Notes: a model not told the origin generated them from the letters alone. A stretch of 64,000 nucleotides of DNA from Mycolicibacterium cosmeticum (GCA_016197365.1 JACPVS010000011.1:62001-126000), one strand, 5' to 3'; shown: positions 42,286-50,550, counted from the first letter of the stretch. Numbers and translations are program-made.

Positions 42286-43395
42286 TTAGCTTGCCCACCT
42301 CTTGGCGATCAGCTCATGCGAGCGCAGCCGGTCCTCGTGGCGGAACGTCACCGAGGTGATCACCAGTTCATCGGCGCCGGTCACGCGCTGCAGCGCGGTC
42401 AGCCGGTCGGCCACCTGGTCCGCGTCGCCGACGAACTGGGTCTCCAGCCTGTCCTGCACCAGCGCCAGTTGGTCGCCGGTCAGCGGTGCCACCGTGTCCG
42501 GGTCCGGGTAGGGCGCCGCGCCCCCGCCGGCACGGATCGAGTGCACCCAATGTCCGTAGCTGCTCGCCAGGTGGCGCGCGGTCTTCTCGTCGTCGGCGGC
42601 CACCACATCGGCCGACACCACGACGTAGGGCTCGGCGAGCTCCGCCGACGGCCGAAAAGCGTTGCGGTAAGCGTCAATCGCTTCCAGCGCGGTCGACGGG
42701 ACGATGTGATAGGCCGCCACGAACGGCAGCCCGAGCGCACCGGCCACCTGGGCGCTCTGGCCCTTGGAACTACCGAACACCCACGGCCGCAACGACGTCG
42801 AGTCACCCGGAGTGGCATGGGCTTCGAACTCTCCGGCCCGGTAGGTGCCGGCGAGCAGCGCCACGATATCGGTCACCTGGTCGCCGAAATCCGGGGCGAC
42901 GGCCTCGGGTTGTTGCAGTGTCGCCATCACGGCCCGCAGCCGCGGATCGCGCATCAGCGCAGCGACATCGAAGGGTGCGGGCACCACCACACCGTCCACT
43001 TCGTGCCGTTCCCTGGGCGGCCGCGGGGTGCGCGGCTTTTCGCGTAGCGCCTCCGTGCGGCGCTGGCCGGACCGGCCAACCCCGAGATCGATGCGGCCCG
43101 GGTAGAAAGCGTCCAGGATGCCGAAGCTCTCGACGACGGCGATGGCCGTGGTGTGCCCCAGCTGGACGGCCGCCGCGCCGACGTTGATGGTCTCGGTGGC
43201 CGCGGCGATCTGGCCGATCAGCACCGCCGGTGACGAGCTGGCCACCGCGACGTAGTGATGCTCTGCCACCCAGTAGCGCCGGTATCCCCATTGTTCGGCG
43301 TGCCGTGCCAGGTCGACGGTGTTGCGCAGTGCCGTGGCCGCGTCACTGCCCGCGCTGATCGGCGCGAGGTCGAGGATGGAGAGCGGAACGGTCAT
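42286..43395 (-). CDS. Luciferase-like (LLM) flavin-dependent oxidoreductase
   Basis: 369 residues. Group with S-I-L-D-L-A-P-I start and Y-W-V-A-E-H-H-Y, R-I-D-L-G-V-G-R-S, and V-F-G-S-S, the FMN-dependent alkanal monooxygenase-like type found in many actinobacteria. It lacks the Fgd1-type F420 residues, so FMN is more likely. ATG 43395, preceded by AAAGTAGGTG. Substrate unknown. Confidence 0.87.
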   Translation of the reverse strand: MTVPLSILDLAPISAGSDAATALRNTVDLARHAEQWGYRRYWVAEHHYVAVASSSPAVLIGQIAAATETINVGAAAVQLGHTTAIAVVESFGILDAFYPGRIDLGVGRSGQRRTEALREKPRTPRPPRERHEVDGVVVPAPFDVAALMRDPRLRAVMATLQQPEAVAPDFGDQVTDIVALLAGTYRAGEFEAHATPGDSTSLRPWVFGSSKGQSAQVAGALGLPFVAAYHIVPSTALEAIDAYRNAFRPSAELAEPYVVVSADVVAADDEKTARHLASSYGHWVHSIRAGGGAAPYPDPDTVAPLTGDQLALVQDRLETQFVGDADQVADRLTALQRVTGADELVITSVTFRHEDRLRSHELIAKRWAS

Positions 43396-43475
43396 CACCT
43401 ACTTTCTAACGTGCCGGCGGAGCGCGCATTCCATTCGGGGGCGATCGGATCGCCGTGATCGCAAATCCGGCCTGC

Positions 43476-43481
43476 TAGCGT
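43476..43481 (+). promoter_or_regulatory. Leaderless -10 element (TAGCGT) for the RNase gene
   Basis: TAGCGT ends six bases before ATG 43488. The same hexamer with the same spacing occurs before the genes at 61109 and 62677. Confidence 0.5.
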
Positions 43482-43487
43482 CGTCCG

Positions 43488-43853
43488 ATGCGCGTGGTGG
43501 CGGTGGTGGCACTGGTGTGCGGCCTGCTGTCGGGCTGCCAGGCGACCGCCCAGAAGGACGGCACCTGCAGACTGGACGGGCTACCGCCGCAGGCCGGCGA
43601 GACGGTGCACCGCATCGAGTCCGGTGGCCCGTTCCCTTACCCCCGCAACGACGGGGTGGTGTTCGGCAATTACGAGGGCCGGTTGCCGCAGCATGAGCGC
43701 GGCTACTACCACGAGTACACGGTGCCCACCCCGGGCTCGTCCCATCGCGGCACCCGGCGCGTCATCACCGGCGGGAAGCCGCTCACCGAGCCGCCCGAGT
43801 TCTATTACACCGGTGATCACTATGAGACGTTCTGTCTGATCGGAGGCGTATGA
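43488..43853 (+). CDS. Lipoprotein ribonuclease of the RNase Sa/barnase family
   Basis: 121 residues. Signal peptide with lipobox L-L-S-G-C (Cys17). The rest matches guanyl-specific RNase Sa: Y-Y-H-E-Y-T-V-P-T-P-G with catalytic E76, G-T-R-R-V-I-T-G with R91, and Y-Y-T-G-D-H-Y-E-T-F with H111. Cys27 and Cys116 stand where RNase Sa has its single disulfide. So an exported, lipid-anchored, probably active RNase. ATGA overlap with a barstar-family gene, which would neutralise enzyme misfolded or retained in the cytosol. Confidence 0.9.
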   Translation: MRVVAVVALVCGLLSGCQATAQKDGTCRLDGLPPQAGETVHRIESGGPFPYPRNDGVVFGNYEGRLPQHERGYYHEYTVPTPGSSHRGTRRVITGGKPLTEPPEFYYTGDHYETFCLIGGV

Positions 43854-44134
43854 AGACGTACGTGATCGACGGGTCCAGGATCGCGTCGAAGGCGGATTTC
43901 TTCACCGAGATCGGCCGGGCGGTCAACGGTGACGGCGGCTATTTCGGGTCGAATCTGGACGCCCTCGCCGACTGCCTGCGCGGGGGTTTCGGCACCCCGG
44001 ACGAGGGTGGTTTCCGGTTCGTGCTGGCCCCGTACAAGGGGGCCAGGGCCGCGCTCGGCGACCCGGCGTGGAGCGCGCTGCTGAGGGTGTTCGCCGACAA
44101 CGGCGCCGACCTGTGGCTGGCGAACGCGTCCTAG
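43850..44134 (+). CDS. Barstar-family ribonuclease inhibitor
   Basis: 94 residues. I-D-G-S-R-I-A-S-K-A-D-F-F-T-E-I-G-R-A-V-N, followed by G-G-Y-F-G-S-N-L-D-A-L-A-D-C-L-R-G is the barstar signature (inhibitory helix and following loop), then the final strand L-W-L-A-N-A. No signal peptide: cytosolic. Partner of the RNase directly upstream; convergent with the TetR gene (4-base overlap). Confidence 0.92.
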   Translation: MKTYVIDGSRIASKADFFTEIGRAVNGDGGYFGSNLDALADCLRGGFGTPDEGGFRFVLAPYKGARAALGDPAWSALLRVFADNGADLWLANAS

Positions 44135-44781
44135 CGGACGGTCTCGATGCCGGCCAGGATCAGGTCGATGCCTGCCAGGAATTGGTCGCGGTCGTCGTGG
44201 TTGCGCAATTGGGCCGCGACCTCGTGGACGAACGGGTATCGCGCGGGATTGTGTCGGGTCCACTGCGCCACGACGGCCCCGAGAAACGCCGTGCGGTCGG
44301 TGCCTGCTACGTGCGAGCGGGCGTTCTCCGCGTTCTGCGCCGCGGAACCCAGGATGTAGTTCGCCAGCACGGAGGCCGAGTTGAATTGTCTCCCTTCGGG
44401 AACACCGAGCGCCTGAATCCGGACGCCGATGCCCTCGAAGATCTGCAGCAGCGCCGACCACGGGTGGCGGTGCAGTTGGGCACCGACCCAGGGGTGTACG
44501 TCGATGGTGTCGAACAGACCGAGCGCGATGGCCCGGATCGCCTCTCGCGGATCGGTTTCGGTGCCGGCGCCGGCCAGCGCTCGGGTGATGATGCCGTCGG
44601 CCGCCGCGGCCAGCAGCGCGCTCTTGTCGGCCACGTGGTGGTAGATCGCGCCGCTGCCGGTCGCGAGCCGGGCCGCCAGCGCGCGGAACGTCAGGGCGTT
44701 CTCGCCGTCCGCGTCGAGGATCTCGATCGCCGCCTCGATGATGCGTTCCCGCGACAGGGCGTCCGCGCGGCGTTCGGTCAT
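44131..44781 (-). CDS. TetR-family repressor of the divergent TetX-like gene
   Basis: 216 residues from ATG 44781 (44796 is possible). N-terminal helix-turn-helix (L-T-F-R-A-L-A-A-R-L-A-T-G-S-G-A-I-Y-H-H-V) and a large C-terminal region with the TetR_C look (W-V-G-A-Q-L-H-R-H-P-W). Two identical 18-bp palindromic sites fill the gap to the divergent monooxygenase, so it should control both genes; the inducer is unknown but would be a substrate-like aromatic or polyketide. Confidence 0.9.
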   Translation of the reverse strand: MTERRADALSRERIIEAAIEILDADGENALTFRALAARLATGSGAIYHHVADKSALLAAAADGIITRALAGAGTETDPREAIRAIALGLFDTIDVHPWVGAQLHRHPWSALLQIFEGIGVRIQALGVPEGRQFNSASVLANYILGSAAQNAENARSHVAGTDRTAFLGAVVAQWTRHNPARYPFVHEVAAQLRNHDDRDQFLAGIDLILAGIETVR

Positions 44782-44797
44782 GCCCCATCTTGACATG

Positions 44798-44839
44798 TTT
44801 GGAACGCTGTTCCAACCTTGATTGGAACAGCGTTCCAAA
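44798..44839. promoter_or_regulatory. Twin TetR operators
   Basis: TTTGGAACGCTGTTCCAA (44798-44815) and TTGGAACAGCGTTCCAAA (44822-44839) are exact reverse complements of each other, and each is itself an inverted repeat TTGGAAC-N3-GTTCCAA. Centres are 23 bases apart, about two helical turns. They occupy the space between the TetR start (44781) and the RBS (AGGAGG) of the divergent monooxygenase. Confidence 0.88.
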
Positions 44840-44848
44840 GGAGGCGGC

Positions 44849-45946
44849 ATGACCACACACGTGACCATCGTGGGAGCAGGCATCGGCGGGCTGATGCTGG
44901 CCCGGGTACTGCACGTCCACGGCATCACCAGCACGGTGTACGAGGCCGAACCGTCCGCGTCCAGCCGCGTCCAGGGTGGCCAACTCGACATCCACCTGGA
45001 CACGGGTCAGCCCGCGCTCGAGATGGCCGGGCTGACCGAGCAGTTCCGCGCCATCATCCATCAGGGCGGCGAGGCCTCCCGCGTTCTCGCTCCCGACGGC
45101 ACGGTGCTGCTCGACGAACCCGACGACGGCACCGGTGGACGTCCGGAGGTCCTGCGCGGGGAGCTGCGCCGCATCCTGCTGGATGCGCTACCCGCGGACA
45201 CGGTTCGCTGGGGGCACAAGGTCAGCGGTGTGCGCGCCGTCGACGAGGGACGTCACGAGGTGCAGTTCGAGAACGGGACATCGGTGGCCACCGAGCTGCT
45301 GGTGGGCGCTGACGGGGCGTGGTCGAAGATCCGGCCGTTGCTGTCCGACGCGGTACCCGCCTACGCGGGCATGACGTTCGTCGAGACCTACCTGCATGAC
45401 GCCGATGCGCGGCACCCCGCGGCGGCTCGGGCGGTCGGCGCGGGCTCGATGTTCGCGCTGGAGCCGGGCAAGTGGATCGGCGCCCATCGCGAACCCGACG
45501 CCGTGCTGCACACATATGTCGTGCTGCACCGGCCCGAAGGATGGGTACGGGACATCCACCAGGTCGCCGCCGAATTCGACGGCTGGGCAACCGAACTCAC
45601 CGCCCTGATCACCGACGCCGACGCCGGCCCGACGGTCCGGCCGATCTACGCCCTGCCCACCGGGCACCGCTGGGACCGGACGCCGGGCGTGACGCTGCTG
45701 GGCGACGCCGCCCATGTGTGCCCACCCTCCGGCGAGGGCGCGAATCTGGCGATGCTCGACGGCGCGGAACTCGGCCAGGCGATCGCCGCGAACCCCGGCG
45801 ATGCCGAGACCGCGCTGGCCGCCTACGAGTCGGCGATGTTCCCGCGCAGCGAGGCCGCCGCGATCGAGGCACGCGACATGCTGACCTTGTTCCTCGGCGA
45901 GGACGCCTGCGCCGAGGTCATGGACACCCTTTCGCGAAAAACTTGA
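44849..45946 (+). CDS. FAD-dependent monooxygenase of the TetX-like group
   Basis: 365 residues. I-V-G-A-G-I-G-G-L-M-L-A Rossmann motif, G-G-Q-L-D-I-H-L-D-T-G-Q-P-A-L (the G-G-T-L-D-x-H-x-x-x-G-Q block typical of TetX), V-G-A-D-G-A-W-S-K-I-R, and G-D-A-A-H-V-C-P-P-S-G-E-G-A-N. RBS AGGAGG before ATG 44849. TetX-type enzymes hydroxylate tetracyclines, but relatives act on many aromatics, so resistance must not be assumed. Controlled by the divergent TetR through the twin operators. Confidence 0.88.
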   Translation: MTTHVTIVGAGIGGLMLARVLHVHGITSTVYEAEPSASSRVQGGQLDIHLDTGQPALEMAGLTEQFRAIIHQGGEASRVLAPDGTVLLDEPDDGTGGRPEVLRGELRRILLDALPADTVRWGHKVSGVRAVDEGRHEVQFENGTSVATELLVGADGAWSKIRPLLSDAVPAYAGMTFVETYLHDADARHPAAARAVGAGSMFALEPGKWIGAHREPDAVLHTYVVLHRPEGWVRDIHQVAAEFDGWATELTALITDADAGPTVRPIYALPTGHRWDRTPGVTLLGDAAHVCPPSGEGANLAMLDGAELGQAIAANPGDAETALAAYESAMFPRSEAAAIEARDMLTLFLGEDACAEVMDTLSRKT

Positions 45947-45958
45947 CACGTGTAAAGT
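45943..45958 (+). promoter_or_regulatory. Palindrome TTGACACGTGTAAA with overlapping leaderless -10
   Basis: TTGACACGTGTAAA (45943-45956) is palindromic except for one base pair around the ACACGTGT core. It overlaps the monooxygenase stop codon (45944-45946) and a candidate -10, TAAAGT (45953-45958), eight bases before the SDR ATG. A TetR-type repressor bound here would block the SDR promoter. Confidence 0.5.
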
Positions 45959-45966
45959 TCGCCGCC

Positions 45967-46827
45967 ATGGACAACATCAGTGGCAAGACCATCGCGATCA
46001 CCGGCGCCGCTCGCGGCATCGGCTACGCCACCGCGAAGGCCCTGCTGGCCCGCGGCGCCCGCGTCGTCATCGGTGACCGCGACGTCGCCCTGCAGGAGTC
46101 GGCCGTCGTCGAACTGACCAAGCTGGGCCAGGTCTCCGGCTACCCGCTGGACGTCACCGACCGGGAGTCGTTCGAGACGTTCCTGGACAAGGCCCGCACC
46201 GACGGCGGCGGCCACATCGACGTGCTCATCAACAATGCCGGCGTGATGCCGGTCGGCGCCTTCCTCGACGAGACCGAGCAGTCGATCCGGTCATCGCTGG
46301 AGGTCAACGTGTACGGCGTGCTCACCGGCTGCCAGCTCGCCCTGCCCCAGATGGTCAAGCGGCGCAGCGGCCACGTCATCAACATCGCGTCGCTCTCCGG
46401 CCTGATCCCGCTGCCCGGCCAGGTGGTCTATGTCGGCGCCAAGTACGCCGTCGTCGGGCTGACCACCGCGCTGGCCGACGAGATGGCGCCACACGGCGTC
46501 AACGTCTCGGTCATCATGCCGCCGTTCACCAACACCGAGCTGATCTCGGGTACCAAGTCCGGCGGCGCGATCAAGCCGGTGGAGCCCGAAGACATCGCCG
46601 CAGCCATCGTCAAGACGCTGGACAAGCCCAAGACCCACGTGTCGGTGCCGCCGGCGTTGCGGTTCACCGCGCAGGCCGCGCAGATGCTGCCGCCCAAGGG
46701 CCGGCGCGCGATGAACAAGGCGCTCGGCCTGGACAAGGTGTTCCTCGAGGTCGACACCACCAAGCGCAAGGCCTACGAGGATCGTGCCCGGGCCGCGCAG
46801 GGCGTCATCGAGTCCGACGGCAAGTAA
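45967..46827 (+). CDS. Short-chain dehydrogenase with extended C-terminus
   Basis: 286 residues. I-T-G-A-A-R-G-I-G cofactor motif, N-N-A-G-V-M-P, catalytic S-L-S-G with Y-V-G-A-K-Y-A-V, and M-P-P-F-T-N-T-E-L. The tail of about 60 residues (P-P-A-L-R-F-T-A-Q-A-A-Q-M-L-P-P-K-G-R-R) occurs in mycobacterial SDRs of lipid or steroid metabolism. Likely NAD(P)-dependent; substrate unknown. The last 55 bases overlap the opposing alr gene. Confidence 0.88.
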   Translation: MDNISGKTIAITGAARGIGYATAKALLARGARVVIGDRDVALQESAVVELTKLGQVSGYPLDVTDRESFETFLDKARTDGGGHIDVLINNAGVMPVGAFLDETEQSIRSSLEVNVYGVLTGCQLALPQMVKRRSGHVINIASLSGLIPLPGQVVYVGAKYAVVGLTTALADEMAPHGVNVSVIMPPFTNTELISGTKSGGAIKPVEPEDIAAAIVKTLDKPKTHVSVPPALRFTAQAAQMLPPKGRRAMNKALGLDKVFLEVDTTKRKAYEDRARAAQGVIESDGK

Positions 46828-47906
46828 CGCCGTTCGGTGCGCCCACGGATCCCGGTGAGGATTTCGTAGTCGATGGTGCCGGTGGCGCTCGCCCAGTCGC
46901 CGGCGGTCGCACCGGCACGACCGAACAGCACCGCCCGATCCCCCTCTGTCACGCCGCCGCCGTCGTGGCCGAGGTCGACCACCAGTTGGTCCATGCAGAC
47001 CCGCCCCACGCCGTCGAACCTGCGGCCGTTGATCAGCACCGGCAACCGGTCCGACAACGCGCGCGGCACACCGTCGGCGTACCCGCAGGCCAACACCGCA
47101 ACGACGGTGTCGTCGCGGGCTATCCACCGGTGGTTGTACGAAACCCCTTGGCCTGCAGCGATCTTCTTGACCATCGCCACCTCGGCGGTCAGCGTCATCG
47201 CCGGGATCAGCCCGAAGTCACCGAGCGCGGGCACCGGGCTGCGCCCGTAGATCGCGATACCCGTGCGCACGATGTCGCGGGCCAGACTCCGATCTGTCAG
47301 CGCGGCAGCCGAGTTGGCGATGTGCACCCGCTGCGGACGCAGACCCCCGCGGCGCAGGTCCGCCACACATGCGTCCAGCCCGGCGGCCTGCTCGGCGTTG
47401 AGCGGATGGCCCGGTTCGTCCCCGCGGGCCAGATGACACATCACCGTCCGCAGCACCAGCGCGTCGTCGGAGAGCAGGGCACGCACCTGCGGCCAGTCCT
47501 GTGCTGACACCCCGCTGCGCGCCAATCCGGTGTCGACCTTCACACCCACCGTGGCCCGCCGCCCGAGCCGGTGGGCGGCGGACGTGACGGCCACCAGGTG
47601 CGCCGGTGAGGACACCACAATCTCCACCCCCGCCTCGATCGCGGCGACGAAATCCGTTGACGGCGTATGCAACCAGGCGATCACCGGTGCGCTGACACCA
47701 CCCGCCCGCAGGGCGAGCGCCTCCCCGACGGTAGCGACCCCGAGTTCAGCGGCGCCGGCCGCCAGCGCGGCACGGGCCACGGCGACAGCGCCGTGCCCGT
47801 ACCCGTCGGCTTTGACGACGGCGATCACCTCGGCGCCGGAGCGTTCCCGGATGACGCCGACGTTGTGCGCGACGGCGGCCAGGTCGACGATCGCCTCGGG
47901 GCTCAG
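46773..47906 (-). CDS. alr: Alanine racemase, probable CTG start
   Basis: 377 residues from CTG 47906. PLP lysine K32 in V-V-K-A-D-G-Y-G-H-G, the second catalytic base in G-V-S-Y-N-H-R-W, and V-C-M-D-Q-L-V-V-D-L. Interconverts L- and D-alanine. The strand and helix before K32 (A-I-V-D-L-A-A-V-A-H-N-V) are essential to the fold, yet between the upstream in-frame TGA and GTG 47828 there is no ATG, GTG or TTG; the CTG overlaps the transaminase stop as CTGA. The C-terminus carries a non-homologous-looking tail (S-D-S-M-T-P-C-A-A-R) across the SDR end. It may be the housekeeping Alr or a catabolic paralog. Confidence 0.9.
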   Translation of the reverse strand: MSPEAIVDLAAVAHNVGVIRERSGAEVIAVVKADGYGHGAVAVARAALAAGAAELGVATVGEALALRAGGVSAPVIAWLHTPSTDFVAAIEAGVEIVVSSPAHLVAVTSAAHRLGRRATVGVKVDTGLARSGVSAQDWPQVRALLSDDALVLRTVMCHLARGDEPGHPLNAEQAAGLDACVADLRRGGLRPQRVHIANSAAALTDRSLARDIVRTGIAIYGRSPVPALGDFGLIPAMTLTAEVAMVKKIAAGQGVSYNHRWIARDDTVVAVLACGYADGVPRALSDRLPVLINGRRFDGVGRVCMDQLVVDLGHDGGGVTEGDRAVLFGRAGATAGDWASATGTIDYEILTGIRGRTERRYLPSDSMTPCAARARSS

Positions 47907-48922
47907 TACTCGATCGCTTCGATCAGCGGGGACGGCTCATCCATCAACGCCCAGAACCGGTCCCGGATCGCGACGGTCATCGGGCCGGGCTCGCCGTTGC
48001 CGATCGCCTCACCATCCAGGCTGTTGATCGGGGTTACCCCGCCCGCGGTGGTGACGGCCATCAGCTCGTCGGCGTCGTACAGCTCATGGCTGGTGACGTC
48101 GCGAAGGGTGGCCTCGATGCCCATCTGCTCGGCCAGCTCGAACACCGTCTTACGGGTGATGCCCGGCAACGCATTTCGCGACGGGGAGGCCAGCTTGCCG
48201 TCCTTGACGATGCAGACGTTGAAGCCGGGCCCCTCGGCGACGCAATTGTCGGAGTCGAGCAGGATCGCGGTGCGCGCGCCACGGTCCTTGGCCTCGAAGC
48301 TGGCCGCGGTGAGGTCGCCCCACTGGTAGTTCTTGATGGTCGGGTCCACGGTGTTGCGACCGGCCCGCCGGACATGGCGCGGGACGACGGCTGTGGTGCC
48401 GAAGATCTGCTCGGCCGGCGGGAACGCCCACAGGTAGGGGATGGCGTAGATGTACACCTGATGGGTGAGCTTGGTGAGATCCTTCTCGCCCTTGCGCTTT
48501 CCGTAGCCACGGGTGACGGTGAGGTTCACGAACGACTCACGCAACTGGGACAGTGACACGCACTTCTTGGTGATCTCGGCGAGCTCGCCCTTGCTGATGC
48601 CCGCGTCCAGGCGCAGCCTGGTGGCGCCGTCGAGCAGCCGGTCCAGGTGGTCGCCGAGCCGGAAGATGTTGCCATGCCACACATGGGCGACGGTGTAGGT
48701 CAGATCGGAGTGTCCGAAGCCGGTGTCGAAGATGGAGATCTTGGCCTCTTCGGCCGGCATGTACTCACCCTCGATCCAGGCCACGCCGCCCGCGAACGGG
48801 CTGGAGGTGTCCAGTTCGTAGTCGCTGTACTGGATCACCGAGCCGGCGGGGGTGTCCTCCCGGATGGCCGCACCAGGCTCGACGGCGACGAGATTGGAGG
48901 TGCCTGCGTCTGCAATGGTCAT
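47903..48922 (-). CDS. R-selective amine transaminase (class IV PLP enzyme)
   Basis: 339 residues from ATG 48922. Fold-type IV: PLP lysine in T-I-K-N-Y-Q-W-G-D-L, and E-G-P-G-F-N-V-C-I-V and T-T-A-G-G-V-T-P for the phosphate and Glu contacts. The N-terminal half (V-I-Q-Y-S-D-Y-E, I-S-I-F-D-T-G-F-G-H-S-D-L-T-Y-T-V) follows the characterised R-amine:pyruvate transaminases of the ATA-117 type, of which a M. vanbaalenii enzyme is known, rather than IlvE or D-amino-acid transaminase. Product of pyruvate amination would be D-alanine, and the next gene is an alanine racemase. Confidence 0.9.
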   Translation of the reverse strand: MTIADAGTSNLVAVEPGAAIREDTPAGSVIQYSDYELDTSSPFAGGVAWIEGEYMPAEEAKISIFDTGFGHSDLTYTVAHVWHGNIFRLGDHLDRLLDGATRLRLDAGISKGELAEITKKCVSLSQLRESFVNLTVTRGYGKRKGEKDLTKLTHQVYIYAIPYLWAFPPAEQIFGTTAVVPRHVRRAGRNTVDPTIKNYQWGDLTAASFEAKDRGARTAILLDSDNCVAEGPGFNVCIVKDGKLASPSRNALPGITRKTVFELAEQMGIEATLRDVTSHELYDADELMAVTTAGGVTPINSLDGEAIGNGEPGPMTVAIRDRFWALMDEPSPLIEAIEY

Positions 48923-48941
48923 GTTGTTCAGTCCCTTTCGA

Positions 48942-50441
48942 TCAGGAGTTGTGGGTTTTGACGTAGTCGGCGCCGGCATCGCCGCGGGCCAGCCGCGCCT
49001 TCAGGCCGGTGGCCCACCAGAGCGCCGCGACGGCGACGATGCCGAGGAACACCCACTTGTTGTTGGTGAACTGTGGCAGGAAGAGCAGCGCGACGGCGAC
49101 ACCGACGAACACCACCAGCGCGGTGACGTAGAGCGGCAGCCGCCAGCGGCCCAGGTCGAAGGTCCCCGGTTCGCCGACCGGGATGGTGCCGCGCTTGTAG
49201 CCGACGAGCAGGCCGATGGTCTGCAGGATGTAGACGAAGAAGAACAGCAGCGACGCGATACCGATGATGTAGTTGAACGCCGCCTCGTTCACCAGCGCCG
49301 AACACAGCAGCAGCGCCGACAGGCAACCCAGGCCGAGCACGGCGTAGGTGGGCGCCTTGCTCTTCGGCGAGACGTGCCGCCAGATGTGCGAGAACGGCAG
49401 CATGTTGTCCCTGGCCATCGAGTAGGTCAGCCGGGTGGCCACCAGGATGTTGGCCAGCAGGCAGGCGAGGATGTTCGTCAGTGCCACGGCCACAACGATT
49501 TTGGTGACGACGGGGCCGGCCTGCTGGCTGATGATCTCCTCGATGGGCGCACCCGGGTTTGCGGCGACGGCCGCGGAGTCGCGGATGGCCAGCACGTAGA
49601 CGATGTACATCAGCAGTTCGATGACGATCGAGGTGACCAGCGCGTAGAACATCGTCTTGGGCACCACATGCCGGGCGTTCTTGGTCTCCTCGGCGACGTC
49701 GGCACCGGACTCCACCCCGATCAGGCCGAAGAACGGGCCGAGGGCGGCCGCCAGCCAGGCCAGCACGTAGGAGTCCTTGTCGCCGGCTTCACCTCCGGTG
49801 AACAGCACCGAGATCGGCTGGTGATTCTCCGGTGCGGAGAAGGCGATGACGGCGACCAGGAGCGTCGCGCCGACGGTGATGACCAGCTCCAGGCTGACGC
49901 CGATGTTGTTCACCATGGTGGCGAACCGGACGCCGTAGATGTTGATCAGCACGCAGACGAACACCACCGCGATGGCGAGCAGGATCTGGGCGCTCTGGCT
50001 CATGGTCCAGCCGAACAGGCCGCCGAGGTAGCCGGACAGGATGAAGCCGACCCCGGTCATTCCGCAGACCCAGCCCATCAGCGCGATGAACCCGGTGAAC
50101 CAGGCCAGGTTCGGGCCGTTGATCCGGCTGATCCACTGGTAGGAGTAGCCGGCCAGCGGCAGCTTGGCGGTCAGGTCGGCGGCGATGAACGCCCACAGCG
50201 CGAACACCGCACCGGCCAGCAGCAGCGTCCACACGAACGGCGCGCCCGCGGTGAAGTAGCCGGCGCCGAAGCCGGTGAACACCGCCGTGGTGGCGCTGAT
50301 GGTGGCGAAACCGATGGCGAAAGACGCCAGGCTGCCTACCGAGCGGTCCAGCTTCTGGGTGTAGCCGAGCTCGGCGAGTTTGGCGTCCTCGGAATCCAGG
50401 GCGGGCGGTGTATCGGTGGGACGGACGGGGGTGTCGGTCAT
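48942..50441 (-). CDS. APC-family amine/amino acid permease
   Basis: 499 residues, about 12 helices. Amino acid/choline transporter (ACT) subfamily: A-E-L-G-Y-T-Q-K-L-D-R-S-V-G before helix 1, F-T-G-F-G-A-G-Y near helix 1-2, L-P-L-A-G-Y-S-Y-Q-W, and G-V-E-S-G-A-D-V-A-E-E-T. RBS GGAGTG before ATG 50441; 19 bases separate it from the transaminase gene. Probable importer of the amine handled there. Confidence 0.9.
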   Translation of the reverse strand: MTDTPVRPTDTPPALDSEDAKLAELGYTQKLDRSVGSLASFAIGFATISATTAVFTGFGAGYFTAGAPFVWTLLLAGAVFALWAFIAADLTAKLPLAGYSYQWISRINGPNLAWFTGFIALMGWVCGMTGVGFILSGYLGGLFGWTMSQSAQILLAIAVVFVCVLINIYGVRFATMVNNIGVSLELVITVGATLLVAVIAFSAPENHQPISVLFTGGEAGDKDSYVLAWLAAALGPFFGLIGVESGADVAEETKNARHVVPKTMFYALVTSIVIELLMYIVYVLAIRDSAAVAANPGAPIEEIISQQAGPVVTKIVVAVALTNILACLLANILVATRLTYSMARDNMLPFSHIWRHVSPKSKAPTYAVLGLGCLSALLLCSALVNEAAFNYIIGIASLLFFFVYILQTIGLLVGYKRGTIPVGEPGTFDLGRWRLPLYVTALVVFVGVAVALLFLPQFTNNKWVFLGIVAVAALWWATGLKARLARGDAGADYVKTHNS

Positions 50442-50531
50442 GGGTCACTCCAGCTGTGCGGGTTAGGAAAAGCGACTGATGACAGGAAAACGCCGACGGC
50501 TGTTCACCGGAAGTTCCATGTTTTGATGGAT

Positions 50532-50550
50532 TGATAACCGCTGGTTATCA
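50532..50550. promoter_or_regulatory. LysR-type operator, perfect palindrome
   Basis: TGATAACCGCTGGTTATCA is an 8-bp perfect inverted repeat with a 3-base spacer and contains the LysR T-N11-A core (TAACC-N3-GGTTA). It overlaps the lysR stop codon and lies about 90 bases before the permease start, so LysR probably acts here on the permease-transaminase-alr transcript. Confidence 0.8.

Noticed and set aside
48852..50534. 560-codon plus-strand frame opposite the APC permease
   Set aside because: Asp/Gln/His-rich shadow; the minus-strand frame has a clean 12-helix pattern.
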